A stretch of DNA of 64,000 bases. It comes from an uncultured Clostridia bacterium. Lineage in GTDB: Bacteria; Bacillota; Clostridia; TANB77; CAG-508. Under the pieces are notes generated by a model that saw nothing but the letters and a program-made list of their open reading frames with translations, was not told the DNA's origin and did not search any database. A program made the translations under genes and the position numbers. The stretch spans positions 1 to 64,000 of the forward strand of contig CAKPGM010000001.1 of NCBI GenBank assembly GCA_934154805.1, read 5' to 3'. The stretch's first letter is position 1; each line of letters starts with the position of its first letter. Positions 63,422 through 64,000 of this stretch are shown here, piece by piece.

Positions 63422-64000
63422 TTATCTGATAATCTCACTTTCAAAAAATTGTTCTTGAAAATTTGTAAACTGTCTAATCTCTTCATCTGTAAGGTTCTTG
63501 TCTTCTGGAACAATTATTAATTTGTCATCATCATCATTTGTTCTATGAATCACAGCTATGCACTTTCCTGAAAACTCTTGCACAGGCTTATTCACACCTA
63601 ACACATAAGCATCCAGCTCTTCTCCATCGCCACTTACTGTATTCGGAACATAACCATAATTTGCCTCATATACAAATCCATGCTTTGGATGCTTGCTATT
63701 TAAAGGTCTATCTATTCTCACGCTTACATTCTTTCCTATGAATCCATAAGACTCTCTTTGTTCAGTTTTCAAAGCCAATTCATATTCATCTCGTCCAAAG
63801 TCAACTGTTGGCACGATCTCTTGATTATTAAACATTTCCATAAATTCATCTATACTTACCCACTTAAAATCTGTAGCCTCTCCATCTGGGAAGGTAATCT
63901 CTTCATCATTTATATCACGTTTAAACAGCCACAAATCTTTGAAATTTGCAGGGACCATTTCACGCTTTACCTCTTTTAGGAAAATAGCTTCTGGTTTCGA
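63422..64000 (-). CDS. Nudix / inorganic-pyrophosphatase-like fusion, partial at window edge
   Basis: The frame is open to the right end of the window, so the true start is outside. The visible N-terminal part reads EAIFLKEVKREMVPANFKDL and FKWVSIDEFMEMFNNQEIVP, the last half of a Nudix domain. The second part, VRIDRPLNSKHPKHGFVYEA and VSGDGEELDAYVLG, is an inorganic-pyrophosphatase-like domain (DGEELDAYVLG is typical). Whether it splits pyrophosphate, nucleotides or both cannot be told. Confidence 0.85.
   Translation of the reverse strand, partial: SKPEAIFLKEVKREMVPANFKDLWLFKRDINDEEITFPDGEATDFKWVSIDEFMEMFNNQEIVPTVDFGRDEYELALKTEQRESYGFIGKNVSVRIDRPLNSKHPKHGFVYEANYGYVPNTVSGDGEELDAYVLGVNKPVQEFSGKCIAVIHRTNDDDDKLIIVPEDKNLTDEEIRQFTNFQEQFFESEIIR

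Overview
The window is low-GC (roughly 30% by eye), densely coded, and carries sporulation genes: spoIIE, two coat-F-type coat proteins, a Spo0E-like phosphatase and a SleB-type hydrolase. With rpsL-rpsG, mreBCD and mecA this points to a spore-forming Clostridia chromosome, probably an uncultured gut lineage. Most genes are on the minus strand.

Layout. 1-2.0 kb: the start of the str operon (rpsL, rpsG, minus strand). The gaps around rpsG are filled with two related families of hairpin-forming repeats, A and B. 2.2-2.4 kb: a 23-residue membrane peptide gene and a shortened copy. 2.4-17.8 kb: dacF, then a type IV secretion (T4SS)-like locus. In transcription order the locus has three VirB2-like pilins, a terminator, a PrgI/VirB3-like protein, a TraC-domain protein, a VirB4 ATPase, a TrbL/VirB6-like channel, a membrane protein, a lysozyme plus C39 wall hydrolase broken by a frameshift, an NTF2-like (VirB8/TcpC-type) protein and an acidic soluble protein. 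No relaxase or coupling ATPase is visible. 18-29 kb: Spo0E-like gene, paired M16 proteases, rpsU, an AI-2E-type permease, exonuclease III, a G5/SleB hydrolase, lemA, tatD, acpS, a WG-repeat protein. 29.5-37 kb: spoIIE, mgtE with a structured leader, and an ABC importer with a terminator-bearing leader. 37-40 kb (plus strand): a phosphoesterase, a UDP-sugar pyrophosphorylase and three small proteins. 40-46.4 kb: the cell-shape operon DUF4321-radC-mreBCD-mrdA-minC. 46.7-49.1 kb: mecA, an M23 peptidase and a decayed Rpn nuclease.

49.2-54.4 kb: a diversity-generating retroelement (DGR). Sense order is target gene with variable repeat (VR), MutS-domain-I-like protein, avd, template repeat (TR), reverse transcriptase; a second MutS-I-like gene converges on the RT. 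TR and VR share 144 bp with 23 differences, and 21 of these fall at template adenines, the DGR signature. The target protein has a prepilin-like N-terminus and a C-terminal module ending GFGVRP that resembles C-type-lectin-like DGR targets.

54.4-64 kb: two coat proteins, pcrA, a ZIP transporter, a DUF4282-like protein, prfA, a higher-GC pair (DUF3006-like and MBL-fold protein), a Nudix hydrolase, an unknown protein, a GNAT acetyltransferase, and a Nudix/pyrophosphatase-like fusion cut by the window edge.

The two systems most worth follow-up are the DGR and the relaxase-free T4SS-like locus.
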